DNA of 64,000 nt, from positions 14,815,627 through 14,879,626 of the forward strand of contig CM063506.1 of the NCBI GenBank assembly GCA_032207245.1. The letters are read 5' to 3'. Under the pieces are notes generated by a model. It was not told where the DNA came from. It ran no database searches and saw only the letters and a list, made by a program, of their open reading frames with translations. The stretch comes from Pardosa pseudoannulata (Eukaryota; Arthropoda; Arachnida; Araneae; Lycosidae). The translations under genes and the position numbers were made by a program. This document shows, piece by piece, positions 48,440-60,965 of the stretch (position 1 is its first letter; every line of letters begins with the position of its first letter).

Positions 48440-48556
48440 TCATCACAATTCTCAGTTTATGTACCCACTGAACGGATGAAAGGCTGAGTCAACATTGCAC
48501 AGTCCGGGGATTGAACCTCGGACATGTGCTGTGGTAGCGCGATTCCAACACCCCAA
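48440..48556 (-). mobile_element. SINE family B head fragment
   Basis: On the minus strand: GTTGGAATCGCGCTACCAC, B-box-like GAGGTTCAATCCCCGG and GTTGACTCAGCCTTTCATCC, matching 41480-41590. Confidence 0.8.
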
Positions 48557-48872
48557 AAGTGCTAAGTAAATTTCTCATAATTCGACGAACTTTCTCGAAA
48601 ATTTTATAGGATGTTAAAGATATGATTATGTTATTGTTTTATAAACAATGGGGTAAAAAAAAAAGCGCATTTCGGTTTTGCATGACTTCAACACCACATT
48701 TACTTAGTGTTGAAATATATAAATTTAAGGTATACAAGTTTTAAGTGTCATATAAAATACACAGAAAAATGTGTGATAAAGGCAAGAATTCTACAAAATA
48801 ATTGTTTTAAAAACTTTATTGTTAAGTTAAAATATTATAAAAATGTATTGTTAAAATGTAAAATTTTTAATT
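48557..48872. other. AT-rich spacer
   Basis: No feature recognised. Confidence 0.4.
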
Positions 48873-48877
48873 AAGAC

Positions 48878-49421
48878 TGTAAGGAATTTGGACCCCCATA
48901 ACCTGCGTTTCGCAGATGTACACACTTGACTATATCTCCAAAATTGACCCCACTGACCCCTTCCACCCAGCTTTTCGTAAGGAAAAGCGGAGCCGGCCGG
49001 CAAAGGGGGGCTAATAAAGTTTATCGGATGTGGCGCTTGTTTTTTTTCCCAGGCCGGCAGTGCATCTGAAAGGGATGACTTCTCTTTTCGGAAGGGATCA
49101 AGTTTTGAGAAGCTGACCCACCGAAGGTCTGCAAGAGAGCATTTCGATTCTGGGAGTCGACATAGAGCCTGCGACCGGAAGACATCTGTCTGTGAAACAC
49201 TACGCTCGGTTATCTAAATCTGGCTAAGACAGGCTCCGAGACTCAAATATGATATTTTGATTTACTTTAATTTTTTTAGTCAAGTTTTGTAAATAAATAT
49301 TGTTTGTTGTTCTTAAAGTTTCGGATGTAATTTAATGCATCCTCAGGGACAACCGAACACACCTGTCTCAGTAAAGTAGGCGGGCAGGTCACACGCTATC
49401 GTAGCGCCACAGAAGGCTACA
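48878..49421 (+). mobile_element. Solo LTR (copy 2 of the TGTAAGG family), perfect 5-bp duplication
   Basis: TGTAAGG start, ...GGCTACA end, 544 bp, with AAGAC at 48873-48877 and 49422-49426. It has a GTAAATAAAT poly(A) signal near 49290 and the GGCGGGCAGG block near 49380, as in copies 1 and 3. The 5-bp duplication around a single LTR is the mark of recombination between the two LTRs of an integrated element. Confidence 0.92.
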
Positions 49422-49426
49422 AAGAC

Positions 49427-49758
49427 CTTTGACTAAACCTTTGAAATTGAGTGCAACATTTGTTAAAGTAGTCCGCAGGAATTATGTAAAATGATATAAA
49501 TAGTCAACTGTGAGGGATATTTCGATTTTATGAAATTCATCATGGAATAAGAAGATTCCCACCAGTAAAATACACCAAAAAGTGAAATTAGACAGCAAGT
49601 AGCTATCCTTAAGTGTGGATGTTTTAATTCAACATTCAACAGTTGGTAACAATTTTCAACACTGAACTATTGTAGAAGATCTGTGCTGCAATTACAAAGA
49701 CTCTTTCATTTCTAATAACTATATTTTCCCTCCCGATTTGTCAATAAGAATTATTTCA
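49427..49758. other. AT-rich spacer
   Basis: No feature recognised. Confidence 0.4.
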
Positions 49759-49766
49759 CAAATAGG

Positions 49767-50271
49767 CAGGGCCCGACTTACAGAAATAGGGGCCCAGGGA
49801 AAACCCGTTCATTCGGGGCCCCTTCACTGTGCTGTACACAGGTGGTGGCTATGGGGTGATTGTTATATGAAGTGATGCTTAAACTATGGCCCGCAGAGCC
49901 TTTAAAGTTGACTCACCAATGTAGTTAGTAAAATAAGATTAGTTTAAAATAAAATGAAAAATTATGAAATAAGTAAAATTATAAAAAAGTTACAAAAAAA
50001 GCGGAAGATAAAGAGTATATTAGAATTTTGTAAGTCCTTACGCGAGGAATTTTTCAGCCTAAAACAGAATGTAGCTGCATGTTTTACATTTTTGCCAGCT
50101 CTTTAATGATACTGAGTAAGTAAAAAAATAAAAGAAATTGTCGATAATTTAAAGTGAATTTTAGACATACGCATCATCTTTTTAACTTGAAATGGCAGTT
50201 AATTTAGGGGCCTTCTTCTGACTGGGGGCTGGGGCACTTGCCCCATTCGCCCTGTTGGAAATCAAACCCTG
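49767..50271. mobile_element. hAT-type element, 505 bp, perfect 8-bp duplication
   Basis: CAAATAGG at 49759-49766 and 50272-50279. Ends CAGGGCCCGACTTACA and, inverted, CAGGGTTTGATTTCCA; GGGGCC-rich subterminal stretches lie on both sides (49788-49825, 50208-50255). No transposase is readable. Confidence 0.88.
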
Positions 50272-50279
50272 CAAATAGG

Positions 50280-51776
50280 TGATCCCTCCACAATAACATC
50301 GCTTATAAATAGAATTAAAAAGTAAACATGAGAACATCTCTCAACTCGACAAAGGGAAGTATTTTCGAATCGTTGTTTCATGATGTATATGGTGTATTTT
50401 TGGACACAAATATTTGTCGAATTTAAAAACACTTAACAACATTAATTTGAATATTAGTATCGTTTACAATGTAAAACGAAACATAAAAAAACTACTCATT
50501 CAGAAATAATAGTTTTAATTTAATGTCTTTATGAAAAAAAAATCATCCTATTGTATTTATTGTTATTGGTTTTTTTTTAGCACAAGTTGCATTGTGAGTT
50601 GTAGTTAGAAATTATCTAGTTTAAAGTGCCTCACAATCAGTAAAGATAAGCTTATTGACATGGGAACAATCAGTTAGAATGCATATGATTTCTAGGAGCA
50701 CAACCGGATATTATCTAAGTAGATAGCATGCCCTTGAGTGAAAAAATGAGAAAAAAATATGAAGTCTTTTTCGACCTTGCAAGAGATCAGTCATCCCATA
50801 CATCGTCGAAACAGAATAGATGGTATTGAATTTGTTTTGTCACCTGTATTAGACCAGACACCCATTTGGATGGGTAATATATTTTTTTTGCGGAATATTA
50901 CCACCTGAACACAGTTATACATGCCGAGAAAGTTCCAGGATGAATGCTGAACACTCATATCTATCAGAAAGGTGTTTTAGATTAGATTTGCGATGTATAG
51001 TAACAATGAACATCCTACTAGAAGACAAGACTCAGGGACAGGAAAATAAATTTGTAGAGACACTTTTTACATGATATAAAAACTAAAAATTAACGCATTT
51101 AAGCGAATAATAAAATGCAGTTTTATTACATTTATTTATAATAATTATTTTTATTTATTTATAATAAATTTAATGAATTGAAATACCCTGACAAACACTT
51201 TGTGTACATTTTCTTTATAAAGCAATTTCATGCAACGTCACGAAGTACTTTAATGCCCTTCCAATTCATTTGTATGTTTACGACAGTCAATAGGAAACAA
51301 TAAACTGCCCTTCCGTTTGAAACAAGAGCCGGAATTATTATAAGTTGAGATGTGCCCTGCTGCGTGAAATCGCCTTATATGAAATAAGGCACCTGTGAAG
51401 TAGTAAGCGAGTCGAAACAAACTTCTTGGATTTTCTGGATTTTATTCCTACACTCACAGCTATGCACATTTTACATCAGTATTTACATTTATATACATGG
51501 AGCATTATTGGTATAAGCATTTAAAAAAACTCCGTTCAGCTAGGCACGAACATACTTTGAAAAAAAAAAAAAACAACGTTCTCCCCCGAACGCCGGGTCA
51601 CGAACTCCTTCCCCGTCCGAGAATAACCTCCTTTCTCGCCAATCCTAGGCCCCCTAACCTCTTTCCAGTTAGACGCGTAACTTCGCCTCCACTCCGAAGG
51701 GGGGGGGGGATAAGGACTACCCCGCATTTCATAGAGGTGAAGTATAATGTTGCAAAAGTTCACCCAGCATTCCCAG
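50280..51776. other. 1.5 kb without recognisable gene
   Basis: AT-rich to 51480. 51585-51730 is C-rich and gives proline/arginine-rich frames on both strands (51497-51850 and 51536-51763) that overlap the SINE; I do not regard them as genes. Confidence 0.4.
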
Positions 51777-51960
51777 TTTGGTTTGGTTTGGAGTGCTACA
51801 GTCTACTTTTAGCAACACAAGCGTTAATGAGAACGGGACCTACAGCTTAAAACCGATTCCGAATGACTAGGAACATCCCTGCCACAGTGTAATTAGAACA
51901 CACGAACTCCGGTACCGAAGGCCAGCACCCTAACCAATGGGCCATCGATTGCTTAGTGTG
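51777..51960 (-). mobile_element. SINE family A copy
   Basis: Inverse of the family: tail TTTGGTTTGG..GTGCTACAGTCTA, body CTACAGCTTAAAACCGATTCC, B-box-like AATTAGAACACACGAACTCC, A-box GGGCCATCGATTG. Confidence 0.8.
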
Positions 51961-52470
51961 CTGGCCACCCTAACCAATGCCAATATTCCCGGAGTGGGGG
52001 GCTAAATTTTGGCCGGAAAATATAGAATATTTTACACACCTCATAAAGTAAACACGTCAGCAATTCTTGAGATACGAAATTCAGATTTAAAAAAGGTCTA
52101 ATACAAATTTACTTTTTCATTCGTTTAAAATATGTTTTTGAAAATGATGTTTATTTAGTGTATCAATATTTCAAAAAATTCAATTTTTTCTATAATCAAT
52201 TTTCCTATCAAATCAGTTTTTCCTATAATCTTTAATATTTGCTAGACAAAATAATTTGACAGATATTTTAAATACTTGTAATATCTTCTAATTTTTTTCG
52301 ACCTAAATAAATTATATCCTAATATTTTAGATTAAATACTTTAAATACATTTTCTATAATGAGTCTAGAAAAAAAAAATAAAGATCTGAGGGTGCTCCAC
52401 CTTATCCCGTCGATGCAAGCACAAAGTTATATACTCTATGAATGTATGTACGTGTGTGTATATATGTGTG
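51961..52470. other. AT-rich spacer
   Basis: No feature recognised. Confidence 0.4.
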
Positions 52471-52854
52471 TGTAATGTAAAAATTTAATGTTTTAATCCT
52501 AAACTAAAATTACTAACTCCTCTATTAAAAAACCACCAAATCCGTAATTTCATCATCTCTTTAGTGGCCATTCGGCGTTAAACTCTTTTGTATCTTTCCT
52601 TTCTCACCAACTTATTTTGATGGTTAAGAGCACTTCGAGCACTTCTAATTTGCAGAGTTAACAAATTCCTTTCTGAAGCAGGTAGCGTCCCTAAGGTTAT
52701 ATAAGGCTGTGCAACCATCCTTTGTTGGATTTTTGCTCTGTACGTTGCCTAATAAAGATGCTACAGAACATCTGAAAAATCATATTCTTTTTCGGTGACG
52801 ACTACATCCTGTTAACTCTATTGCATCCTCGTAGCATAGCAGGCCATGGTATGT

Positions 52855-52858
<4 letters not shown>
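52471..52858 (+). mobile_element. LTR-like unit (family T2) beside a TA array
   Basis: Starts TGTAATGTAAAAATTT and ends ATGTTACA against TA repeats, 388 bp. Contains a TATA-like GGTTATATAAGGC near 52696 and an AATAAAG signal at 52751, in the order expected of an LTR. No second copy in the window. Confidence 0.5.
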
Positions 52859-52912
<54 letters not shown>

Positions 52913-52921
52913 CAAACATAC

Positions 52922-53009
<88 letters not shown>
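52859..53009. repeat. (TA)n-(TG)n compound microsatellite
   Basis: TA with TACA interruptions to about 52973, then TG repeats to 53009. Confidence 0.98.
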
Positions 53010-53010
<1 letters not shown>

Positions 53011-53024
53011 GAAAGTGTTTGCTC

Positions 53025-53190
53025 CGAAGAATGGCCAAATGAATAGATGCTTTTCGGTATCTGGGGTTCGAATTCTATTCCTGGTATGGATGTTTGTAGT
53101 CGTTCGGAATCGGCTTTAAGTAGTAGGTCCCACTCACATTAGCCCTCATGTAGAAAACCATTGGACTGTAGTGCTACAAACCAAACGAAA
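53025..53190 (+). mobile_element. SINE family A copy, head partly lost
   Basis: GAATGGCCAAATGAATAG and GGGGTTCGAATTC, GTCGTTCGGAATCGGCTTTA, GTAGTAGGTCCC, and TTAGCCCTCATGTAG match the family. Confidence 0.75.
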
Positions 53191-53605
53191 ATGTTTGCAA
53201 CTAATACAAATAATTAAAACTCAAACAGTGTTGCATATATAAGGGATGGATTCTCTTCTCAAAAATCAGGAAACTGTATTATGAAGTTGATTTTAACAAA
53301 AGATATCAGTAAGCATGTTAAAATGTATGTAGAAAAATAATTAGAGATTGCAAAACATAAACGAAATAGTTTGAAAGTTTGCAGTTTAATGCAAAAAATA
53401 CTAATAAAATTTACATATTTTAAAAACGTGTGAATTTGTTTCATTTTTCAAGACGCATATGGGATACTTTCAGTAAGCCTTGATGATGATAGCTGAACTG
53501 CAGACTTGATAATGATTGAGATACAGTCGATGAATACGAAATATTTTTTTCTTAATTAGTTCAAATTTACAAAAACTAAAACATTGTTCAGAAATTATTT
53601 TAACC
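53191..53605. other. AT-rich spacer
   Basis: The minus frame at 53259-53444 is AT-rich and shows no domain. Confidence 0.4.
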
Positions 53606-53890
53606 TGACGTAGGTCCCTTTTCGGTCCGGGACCCTAGGTTTTGTTGTTGTTCATGCCACTTGGACAAACCAAGCACGACTGAACTTCCAGGCTCTCATA
53701 TTAAGGGCAATGAGTGCACCTTTCTTTTTAATGAGCACCACTAAGGTGAAAGAACGACTTCGCTCAAGTAGGTCCTCGTAATTTTGAAGCAGGGACCAAG
53801 CAGAAGACCCATAGACTTGGCCTGCCAACCCCAGAGGTATTAATTGAGAAAGTGGAACCCTAGGGTTTAAACTAATCTAACCTGACCTTA
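53606..53890 (+). repeat. Dispersed repeat R, copy 2
   Basis: TCCTCGTAATTTTGAAGCAG, GGACCAAGCAGAAGACCC and CTTGGCCTGCCAACCCC match 54834-54872, 12610-12660 (inverted) and 37965-38019 (inverted). LTR copy 3 begins immediately after it. Confidence 0.55.
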
Positions 53891-53898
53891 AAGGATAT

Positions 53899-54497
53899 TG
53901 TAAGGAATTGGCACCTACGAAACATGTGTACTTTGATGACATCGGCAGAATCGCCCTATTTGACCCCTTCCACCCGGCATTTCTTACGAGGAATAAGAAG
54001 CTGGGCGGCAAAAGGGGGCCTGATAAGGATGTTTCGGTGTCGTTGGATGTTTTTGCAGGGCCTCGGAGAAGGAGGATGTGCCCTTTTCGGTAGGGCTCAA
54101 GTTTCCAGACACCCCCACCCCCCTATGAAGGGAGAGATCTGCAAGAGGACAGTGGGGGTTCAGAGTAGAGAGTTGGATTCGAGCCGGCGACCGACACACA
54201 TCCCTCTGCTTTGAAGGGAGAGAACTTTTATTACTTTATTTTTCTCGGACATGAAACGCTCGGTCATGTAGTGATTGTCGTCAGGCTCTGAGACTCAGAA
54301 ATATGATATATGATTTACTTTTATTGTTTTCTTAAATGTTGTAAATAAATGTTGTTTTGTCCGTCCAAGCTTCCGGACTAATTATTTTAAATTAGTGAAA
54401 TTATCCTCAGTGACCGTGGATCGAACTTACCTGCCCCAGTACAGTAGGCGGGCAGGTCCCACGCAAGTATAGCGCCCCAGAAAAGGGTGCTATTACA
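53899..54497 (+). mobile_element. 5' LTR (copy 3 of the TGTAAGG family)
   Basis: TGTAAGGAATTGG start, GGTGCTATTACA end, 599 bp, poly(A) signal GTAAATAAATG near 54341. It is followed after three bases by a primer-binding-like site (54501-54520), so it is the upstream LTR of a truncated element. The frames 53908-54093, 53924-54214 and 53984-54199 lie inside the LTR and are not genes. Confidence 0.85.
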
Positions 54498-54525
54498 TTG
54501 TGGTGTCAGGAGTGGTGTGGTCAAT
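54498..54525 (+). promoter_or_regulatory. Candidate tRNA primer-binding site after LTR copy 3
   Basis: TGGTGTCAGGAGTGGTGTGG at 54501-54520, three bases inside the LTR. It has the TGG and spacing of the site used to prime minus-strand DNA synthesis, and aligns with 1928-1947. The retroelement interior beyond it is not recognisable. Confidence 0.65.
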
Positions 54526-54689
54526 TGGATGCTGCTGGATTTCGCTTCGGAAGTTGGAGACAACGGCGGGTTTATTATTAAAGTAATTTAAGGAGCACAT
54601 GTTCATAAAAGTTATTATTATTATTATCATTACATATGAGGGAACGTTAGCTTCTTATGGCATTCACCACTGCAGAGTTACAGAAATTT

Positions 54690-54885
54690 GTTGACCCTTT
54701 ATTTTATTAGGAGAGCACCATCTATGCGGCCTTCAATGTATCCTAGGGACAACATAAGGTGAGTTCATCCGAAACCTTTCTTTTAAGGTAGATGGTCCCT
54801 GAAGTGCAACTAAAAACCAAAAACATAAACTGGGTTCTCGTAATTTAGAAGCAGGGACCTAGCAGAATCTATATAAAATTAAATT
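54690..54885 (+). repeat. Dispersed repeat R, copy 3
   Basis: TTTTATTAGGAGAGCACCAT, CCTAGGGACAACATAAGG and TCTCGTAATTTAGAAGCAGG in order, matching 12585-12790 inverted. A short (TTA)n lies upstream at 54619-54631. Confidence 0.6.
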
Positions 54886-55119
54886 ACAAAGAGAATTTTA
54901 AAATAAACAAATCTTAATGCTAAATACCTGCTTTATTCTGTAAAAAAAAATTAAGATTTAAACATGTTAAAAGTCATAAAAAATATTTTTTTTCATTTAT
55001 TATGCTAGAAAATATAAAAAATTACCCATAGTAATATAACTGAGTTTCAGATGAGAAAATATTATTCAATTTCTAAATGATGTGAAAATTTATATATTAT
55101 ATATATATATATATATATA

Positions 55120-55496
55120 TGTAATATTAAAATCCCTTATTTACGTATTTTAATATTAATTTAATAACTTTTGTTCATAAAGTGAGTTCGGGGTTTGCGC
55201 GGTCATTCTGATTTTTCCCTCCAGACACGCTATAGACTTAATTCAGCCTCTGTCTGTACTACTTTAGCCAATAGTTAGCGCGTTCTCTTTAAACATGGGT
55301 ATTTTGTATCACTTGATCAATTGTACTTAGGGATTATTCGTATAGTCTTTTTACCTTCGGAATCCCTACTTGAAAAGTGTATGTGCGGGATCACATTGTC
55401 TGTGTGCACGAAGTTGTAAAGGTGTTTGCCTGTTGTACGGATTTCATGTTTCTTACCAGAAATAAACTGTGTTGTGATTTTGAATGAGTCTCGCCC

Positions 55497-55502
<6 letters not shown>
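55120..55502 (+). mobile_element. LTR-like unit, family T (copy 3)
   Basis: TGTAATATTAAAATCCC start, CTCGCCCATATTA end; CCAGAAATAAACTGTG poly(A) signal near 55457. Collinear with 31017-31372 and the inverse of 7323-7678, with a short TA run before it and a long TA array after it. Confidence 0.6.
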
Positions 55503-56167
<665 letters not shown>

Positions 56168-56175
56168 TATATATA

Positions 56176-56231
<56 letters not shown>
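56168..56231. repeat. (TA)n microsatellite, ~60 bp
   Basis: TA repeats with one TTCA interruption. Confidence 0.97.
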
Positions 56232-56234
<3 letters not shown>

Positions 56235-57570
56235 GTAAAAAATTATCTTGTATCTAAATAAAATTTTGCCTATTAGGATTTATTAAAAAATATAATACTT
56301 AAATGACTCACTAAAAATGATAAATATATTTCAGTTAGTATCTTTTTTTAGTGTATTATAGGTAAAACTTTTTGATTGTGGTAACTACTTTAGGTACACA
56401 CTTTAAAAAGTAATATTATCTGATTTTAGGATTACAGCAGTGATATCGTATGAAGCTCAAAGTCCGCAGTTATTTGCCGATTCCAATTTCCAAAAAAGAT
56501 TGCTGAATGTAAACGCAAGCCTTTACTTTCCTGGTTGTGTGTAAATGTAAAACTCCTTATCGTGATAAACGCTTTTATCCGGAGGAAAAAACAGCCAGAA
56601 GTTTGAACAAATGCTTTCGTACAAGTCTACTTATCTACCACCTAATTAAAAAAATACATATATATAGGTGAGCGGGTGTGTATAAAAAAGAGAATAAAAA
56701 CTTGATATAAAACTTTTTGATTAATTCTCTTTGGAAATAAAACATTCACGCTGATATATATTTTCTTCATGGTTTTGTATTTTCGTTATTTACATACTAA
56801 GAAGCCATAGAGTTTCTTTAGTAATAAATTACCACATTTACTTGTATATAAAGCGCATTTAAATTTTAGTGCAAAAACTCAAGTTTGCTTTCTATACGCA
56901 GAATAAATTTTACTTCTTCCTGTAATCACAGAATATACGTCACGTAATAAAGATAGAATATATGTCTTGTTATAAGATATTTAACTTTTACTAGCACTTA
57001 ATATTAGAACACAAGAACTTCCGTGGTGTATTTTGTGCACCGCAAGAAAAGTAAACAAAAATAAGGTAAATGAAAAATGTTTATGACATGAGATTTAATG
57101 ATAATTTTTTTTTAATAAATCTGATTCTTCACAATGGAAGGTTAGATGTAAACATTTCTCTCGAAGATTGTTAGTCGACTTTCGTGTATTTTTGTCATTA
57201 TCAGCTTGATTGCAGTCAAGTACCAATCGGTTTGAACTTGAAGATTTTGGATGTTAAGGAGGAAAGGACCATTCTGCAGATGTACCCAGTAAATTTAATG
57301 AGATTCATTTTAATATAATTGATAATATTTGCCTCTATATACAACTTATATAGCTTTCTATTGCATCTGTGCCTCCAGATATCATTAATGTTCACTGCAT
57401 TCAGAATGTTTTTTAATTCTTTCTCGAAAATAGCTAATAGACTTTTATGTGTTTTTGTCATTGACCAAGTTTCAGAACAATTAGTAAATTCTTACATCAA
57501 ATATCCAAAATCACACAAGTTTTGGTACTTTAAATACTAAAGTAAATGCTTGCGGGATACAACAGTTTTT
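56232..57570. other. 1.3 kb AT-rich DNA, possible diverged duplication
   Basis: 57146-57200 and 57415-57462 share a pattern (TTTCTC.CGAA, AGACTTT..TGT.TTTTTGTCATT), possibly two copies of a repeat ~260 bp apart. No gene. Confidence 0.35.
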
Positions 57571-57574
57571 TTTC

Positions 57575-58135
57575 TTCTGACGATATCAATCAATTGGACT
57601 TTTTCTGTTTCCGTCTTGTATAATAAAGATGCTTTGTAATTAACAGTGAGTGTTTTGTAGTGAATATTATAAATTATCTAACAATCATTTTTCACAAAGT
57701 ATTGTCTTATAAATAATTTTTTCTTTTAGCGACCGAAATGCTAAAAATATTTCACTGTTGTCTGCAATATTGTCATTTCATTCAATCAATTGGACTTTTT
57801 ATATTTCAGTTTTGTTTAACGAAGATGTTTTGTAATTAACAGTGAGTGTTTTGTAATGAATATTATAAATTGTCTAACTATCAGTTTTCACAAAGTATTG
57901 TCTTAAAAATAATTTTTTTCTTTTAACGACCGAAATGCTAAAAATATTTCACTGTTGTCTGTAGCACTATCATTTCTTTCAATCGGAATTTTTTTTTTTG
58001 TTTCAGTTTTGTATAAGATGTTTTGTAATTAACAGTGAATGCTTTGTAGTGAATATTTTAAGTTGTCTAACTATCAGTTTCACAGTTTTGTCTTAAAAAT
58101 AATTTTTTTTAACGGCCGAACTGTTGTCTAATACT
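57575..58135 (+). repeat. ~195-bp tandem repeat, three units
   Basis: Units indexed by CAATTGGACTTTTT at 57591 and 57787 and its variant CAATCGGAATTTTT at 57980 (spacing 196 and 193). Each carries TTTTGTAATTAACAGTGA, TCTAAC.ATCA and GTATTGTCTTA-like blocks; the third unit has short deletions. No gene. Confidence 0.9.
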
Positions 58136-58558
58136 TTTCCTCTATGCAAGAAAAATTATAAAACATTTCCTTGTCGTTATCTTTACGGTTGAATTCAAGG
58201 TCATATGAAGAATGGAATACATCAAGAGAAGCAAGTATTTCAGATTTGGCTTAGAAGCCATTCTGTAAAACTTTATTTGAAAGGCCTTATAAAAAAGTTA
58301 ATGGTTAACTATTTTCCTTTAAAAATCCAGTTCTTAAATAAGTAATGATTTAATTAAACATAAAATTTGCATAATTAATTATTCATTACCATTACCAATT
58401 GTTGTAAGCCATTTTAAAGGAACACAGCCCCTTTAAATCTTTATAAATTCGATGTTTTTAATTTTACATTTTTAAAATCTCTGGACATTCCTGAATGTTA
58501 AAAACAAACCCCAATGAAATATTCGAATTAAGAAAACTGTAGTGCACAATCTTTGCAT
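58136..58558. other. AT-rich spacer
   Basis: No feature recognised. Confidence 0.4.
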
Positions 58559-58562
58559 TTAA

Positions 58563-58893
58563 CACATTGCATGCGGGACACATATTAGTACGTTTTCTGA
58601 CGATTGATACTTGCGCGGGTCACATACTAGTACGGGTTACTGTAACAACATGGTTTGTTTGAGGGTACAAAAATAACGGTATATACAGGAAAACGAAGCC
58701 GAATGTTCTTGTCTACTACATAGATTCTGGAAAAATTTACATAAATAAAAACTAGTTTTTACATCAGTCGCATCGACTGATGTAAAATTAAATAATTTTC
58801 GATCTATTGAGATTTAACTAAATAACTAAATTTACACGCAAAACGCCAGCTCCAAGTACAATTCCGCTGAGAAATGTACCTGCATACAATGTG
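58563..58893 (+). mobile_element. piggyBac-like element, family B, copy 1 (331 bp)
   Basis: TTAA at 58559-58562 and 58894-58897. Ends CACATTGCATGCGGGACAC and, inverted, CACATTGTATGCAGGTAC. It contains a perfect hairpin at 58757-58787 (14-bp arms, loop CAT), just where copy 2 (59333-59844) has ~180 bp of extra sequence. No coding content. Confidence 0.88.
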
Positions 58894-58897
58894 TTAA

Positions 58898-59328
58898 TGT
58901 TATACTTTTTATTGAAATTATAAAAAGTTTAGATACTTGTTTTCTCAACTCTCAAGCATTGTAAATAAAAAAAATATTTCACAGTTGGATTTCATATTTT
59001 CACTGTAAGCACATTATAGTTCTACTATGAGACTCTATTTACATTTTTCGTTGTTGTTCATTTCATTTATTATTTATAATATTTGAAATGGAATTTTTAA
59101 ACATTATTTTAGCTTTTTTGGAAATTCAATCTCCTAGTGTAAGATTTCTGATGCTTTTTAAAAGCTTAAACAGTTGGAGTTTTATACATAATAATTATTG
59201 TACACAAAAAGTCAAAATTATTAATGAAATTCACGTTGGGCTGTTAAGTTTTTGCACATTAAGTCAGAAATATTTTAAAGGTTTTGAAACAAGCTCTCAC
59301 TTTTCACTTTACATAAAAGTTGTTATTT
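58898..59328. other. AT-rich spacer between two family B elements
   Basis: The 98-codon frame 59088-59384 runs into element B copy 2 and shows no domain. Confidence 0.4.
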
Positions 59329-59332
59329 TTAA

Positions 59333-59844
59333 CACATTGTATGCGGGACACGTACTAGTACGTTTTCTGACGATTGATGCTTGAGCGCGGGTCACGTTCT
59401 AGTACGGGTTAATGTAACAACATGGTTTATTTGTGGGTACAAAAATAACGGTATATACAGGAAAACGAAGCCGAATGTTCTTGTCTACTACATAGATTTT
59501 GGAAAAATTTAGGCAAATAAAAACTAGTTTTTACATCAGTCCACAGAACAGTAAGGTTGATTAAAATATCAATTTAGATTTAATATTAACTTTTTATTTA
59601 TCCTTGCAAAAATTACATATATATATATATATATTTATATATTATATATTTATATATTTATATATTTGTATTTATATTTGTATTTATATATATTTGTTTA
59701 TATATTTCAATATAAAATACGAAAAGCTGGTTAAAAAATTAAATAGTTTTCGATCTATTGAAATTTAACTGAATAACTAAATTTACCAGCAAAACGCCCA
59801 CTCCCGGTACAATTCCGCTGAAAAATGTACCCGCACACAATGTG
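59333..59844 (+). mobile_element. piggyBac-like element, family B, copy 2 (512 bp)
   Basis: TTAA at 59329-59332 and 59845-59848. Ends CACATTGTATGCGGGACAC and, inverted, CACATTGTGTGCGGGTAC. Same orientation as copy 1 only 435 bp away, and inverse of the fragment at 1-255. The longer interior includes a TA/TTTA-rich run (59616-59705). Confidence 0.88.
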
Positions 59845-59848
59845 TTAA

Positions 59849-60965
59849 AAAAAAGTAAATTTAGCAAAACTAATTAAATATAGAGAACAAATGCTGAAAA
59901 TCCCATGCATTTACGATAATAATTAAAAAAGATATAAGGGAAAAAAATAAGAAAAAAATCTTCTATTTGGAGTTGCTTAAAGATGACGTGTCCCCTTCCG
60001 AAAAAGGTTTACCCATCCCACCTCTTTACCTTTAAAAATTCCGTCTTAAGATTTAAAAAAGAAAACACTATATCCTGCCTCAGCTATTCTTAGTAGTATC
60101 CTCTACGCTTATTGGAGTAAAGAAAAAGTAAAGGTTAAATAAATCTTTTGTATATTTTCATGAGACCTATCAGAAATAGCGATCCGATGTCTAGCGTAAT
60201 CCGTAACCCGTTTCTACACGTGCTGTTTTGATGACGCATTAAAGTGTGACGTTGCAGGAAGGTTACGCCACCGCGCTTTGAATTTTTTGGGGCGGTGATT
60301 CAACAGGTGATGCTGAAAAACACGTTCACTGCTATCTGTTGGTAAATTCGCTTCCGTTGTGGTCGGAAAAGTGTTATTCCTACATTAAAACACTTTCTAA
60401 GTTTGCTTTCCGCTCCTGACTCATGCGATGATGCTATCGGTACAAGTCATATGAATGAAAACGAGGTTGAAGGTCCTAAGATGTAAAGCTACTATTTATA
60501 GGGTTGCGTACAAAGACCATTTTTTTTTAATCTTTTGATCTTGTTTTTTTTTCCTGTGAACGCATAGGGAGATTTTGAATGTACGATGTTCAGTTATTTT
60601 TGTGAAAGGTTATGTCACTGCCCATTTTTGTTTGATAACTAGAAATGGGGAGAAACGCGATCGTGATGTTCCGCTGGAGATGTCCCTCTGTTTTGAGCGT
60701 TCTCAGGAAGGTCTATTTTTGCCCTTGATGCAATATCCTTGTTCCACCTAGTACCAAATGTCACCTAGATGGCAGAGGGTCTGGGTTTTCTGGTGTAAGT
60801 TAGTATCGAAATTGATTTCAGTCCTTACAAGGACTTTATTTTACCAACATACACACTAAAGAAGCAAAGAAATATAAATAAGGTTTCTTAAACAGTAAAA
60901 TTACTAAGAAGTATCTAACGTTAGGCGTCGAACCCTAGAGTACTTACTTCTCGCTTGGCGGTTCA
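59849..60965. other. 1.1 kb spacer, moderately GC-richer after 60180
   Basis: 60180-60480 has less AT bias and mixed words but no frame over ~60 codons or recognisable motif. Confidence 0.35.

Noticed and set aside
51497..51850. 117-codon proline/arginine-rich frame
   Set aside because: Overlaps a C-rich stretch and runs into a SINE; an opposing frame of similar quality exists, which suggests composition bias.
53908..54214. Overlapping arginine/proline-rich frames on both strands
   Set aside because: Inside LTR copy 3; the corresponding part of copies 1 and 2 does not preserve them.
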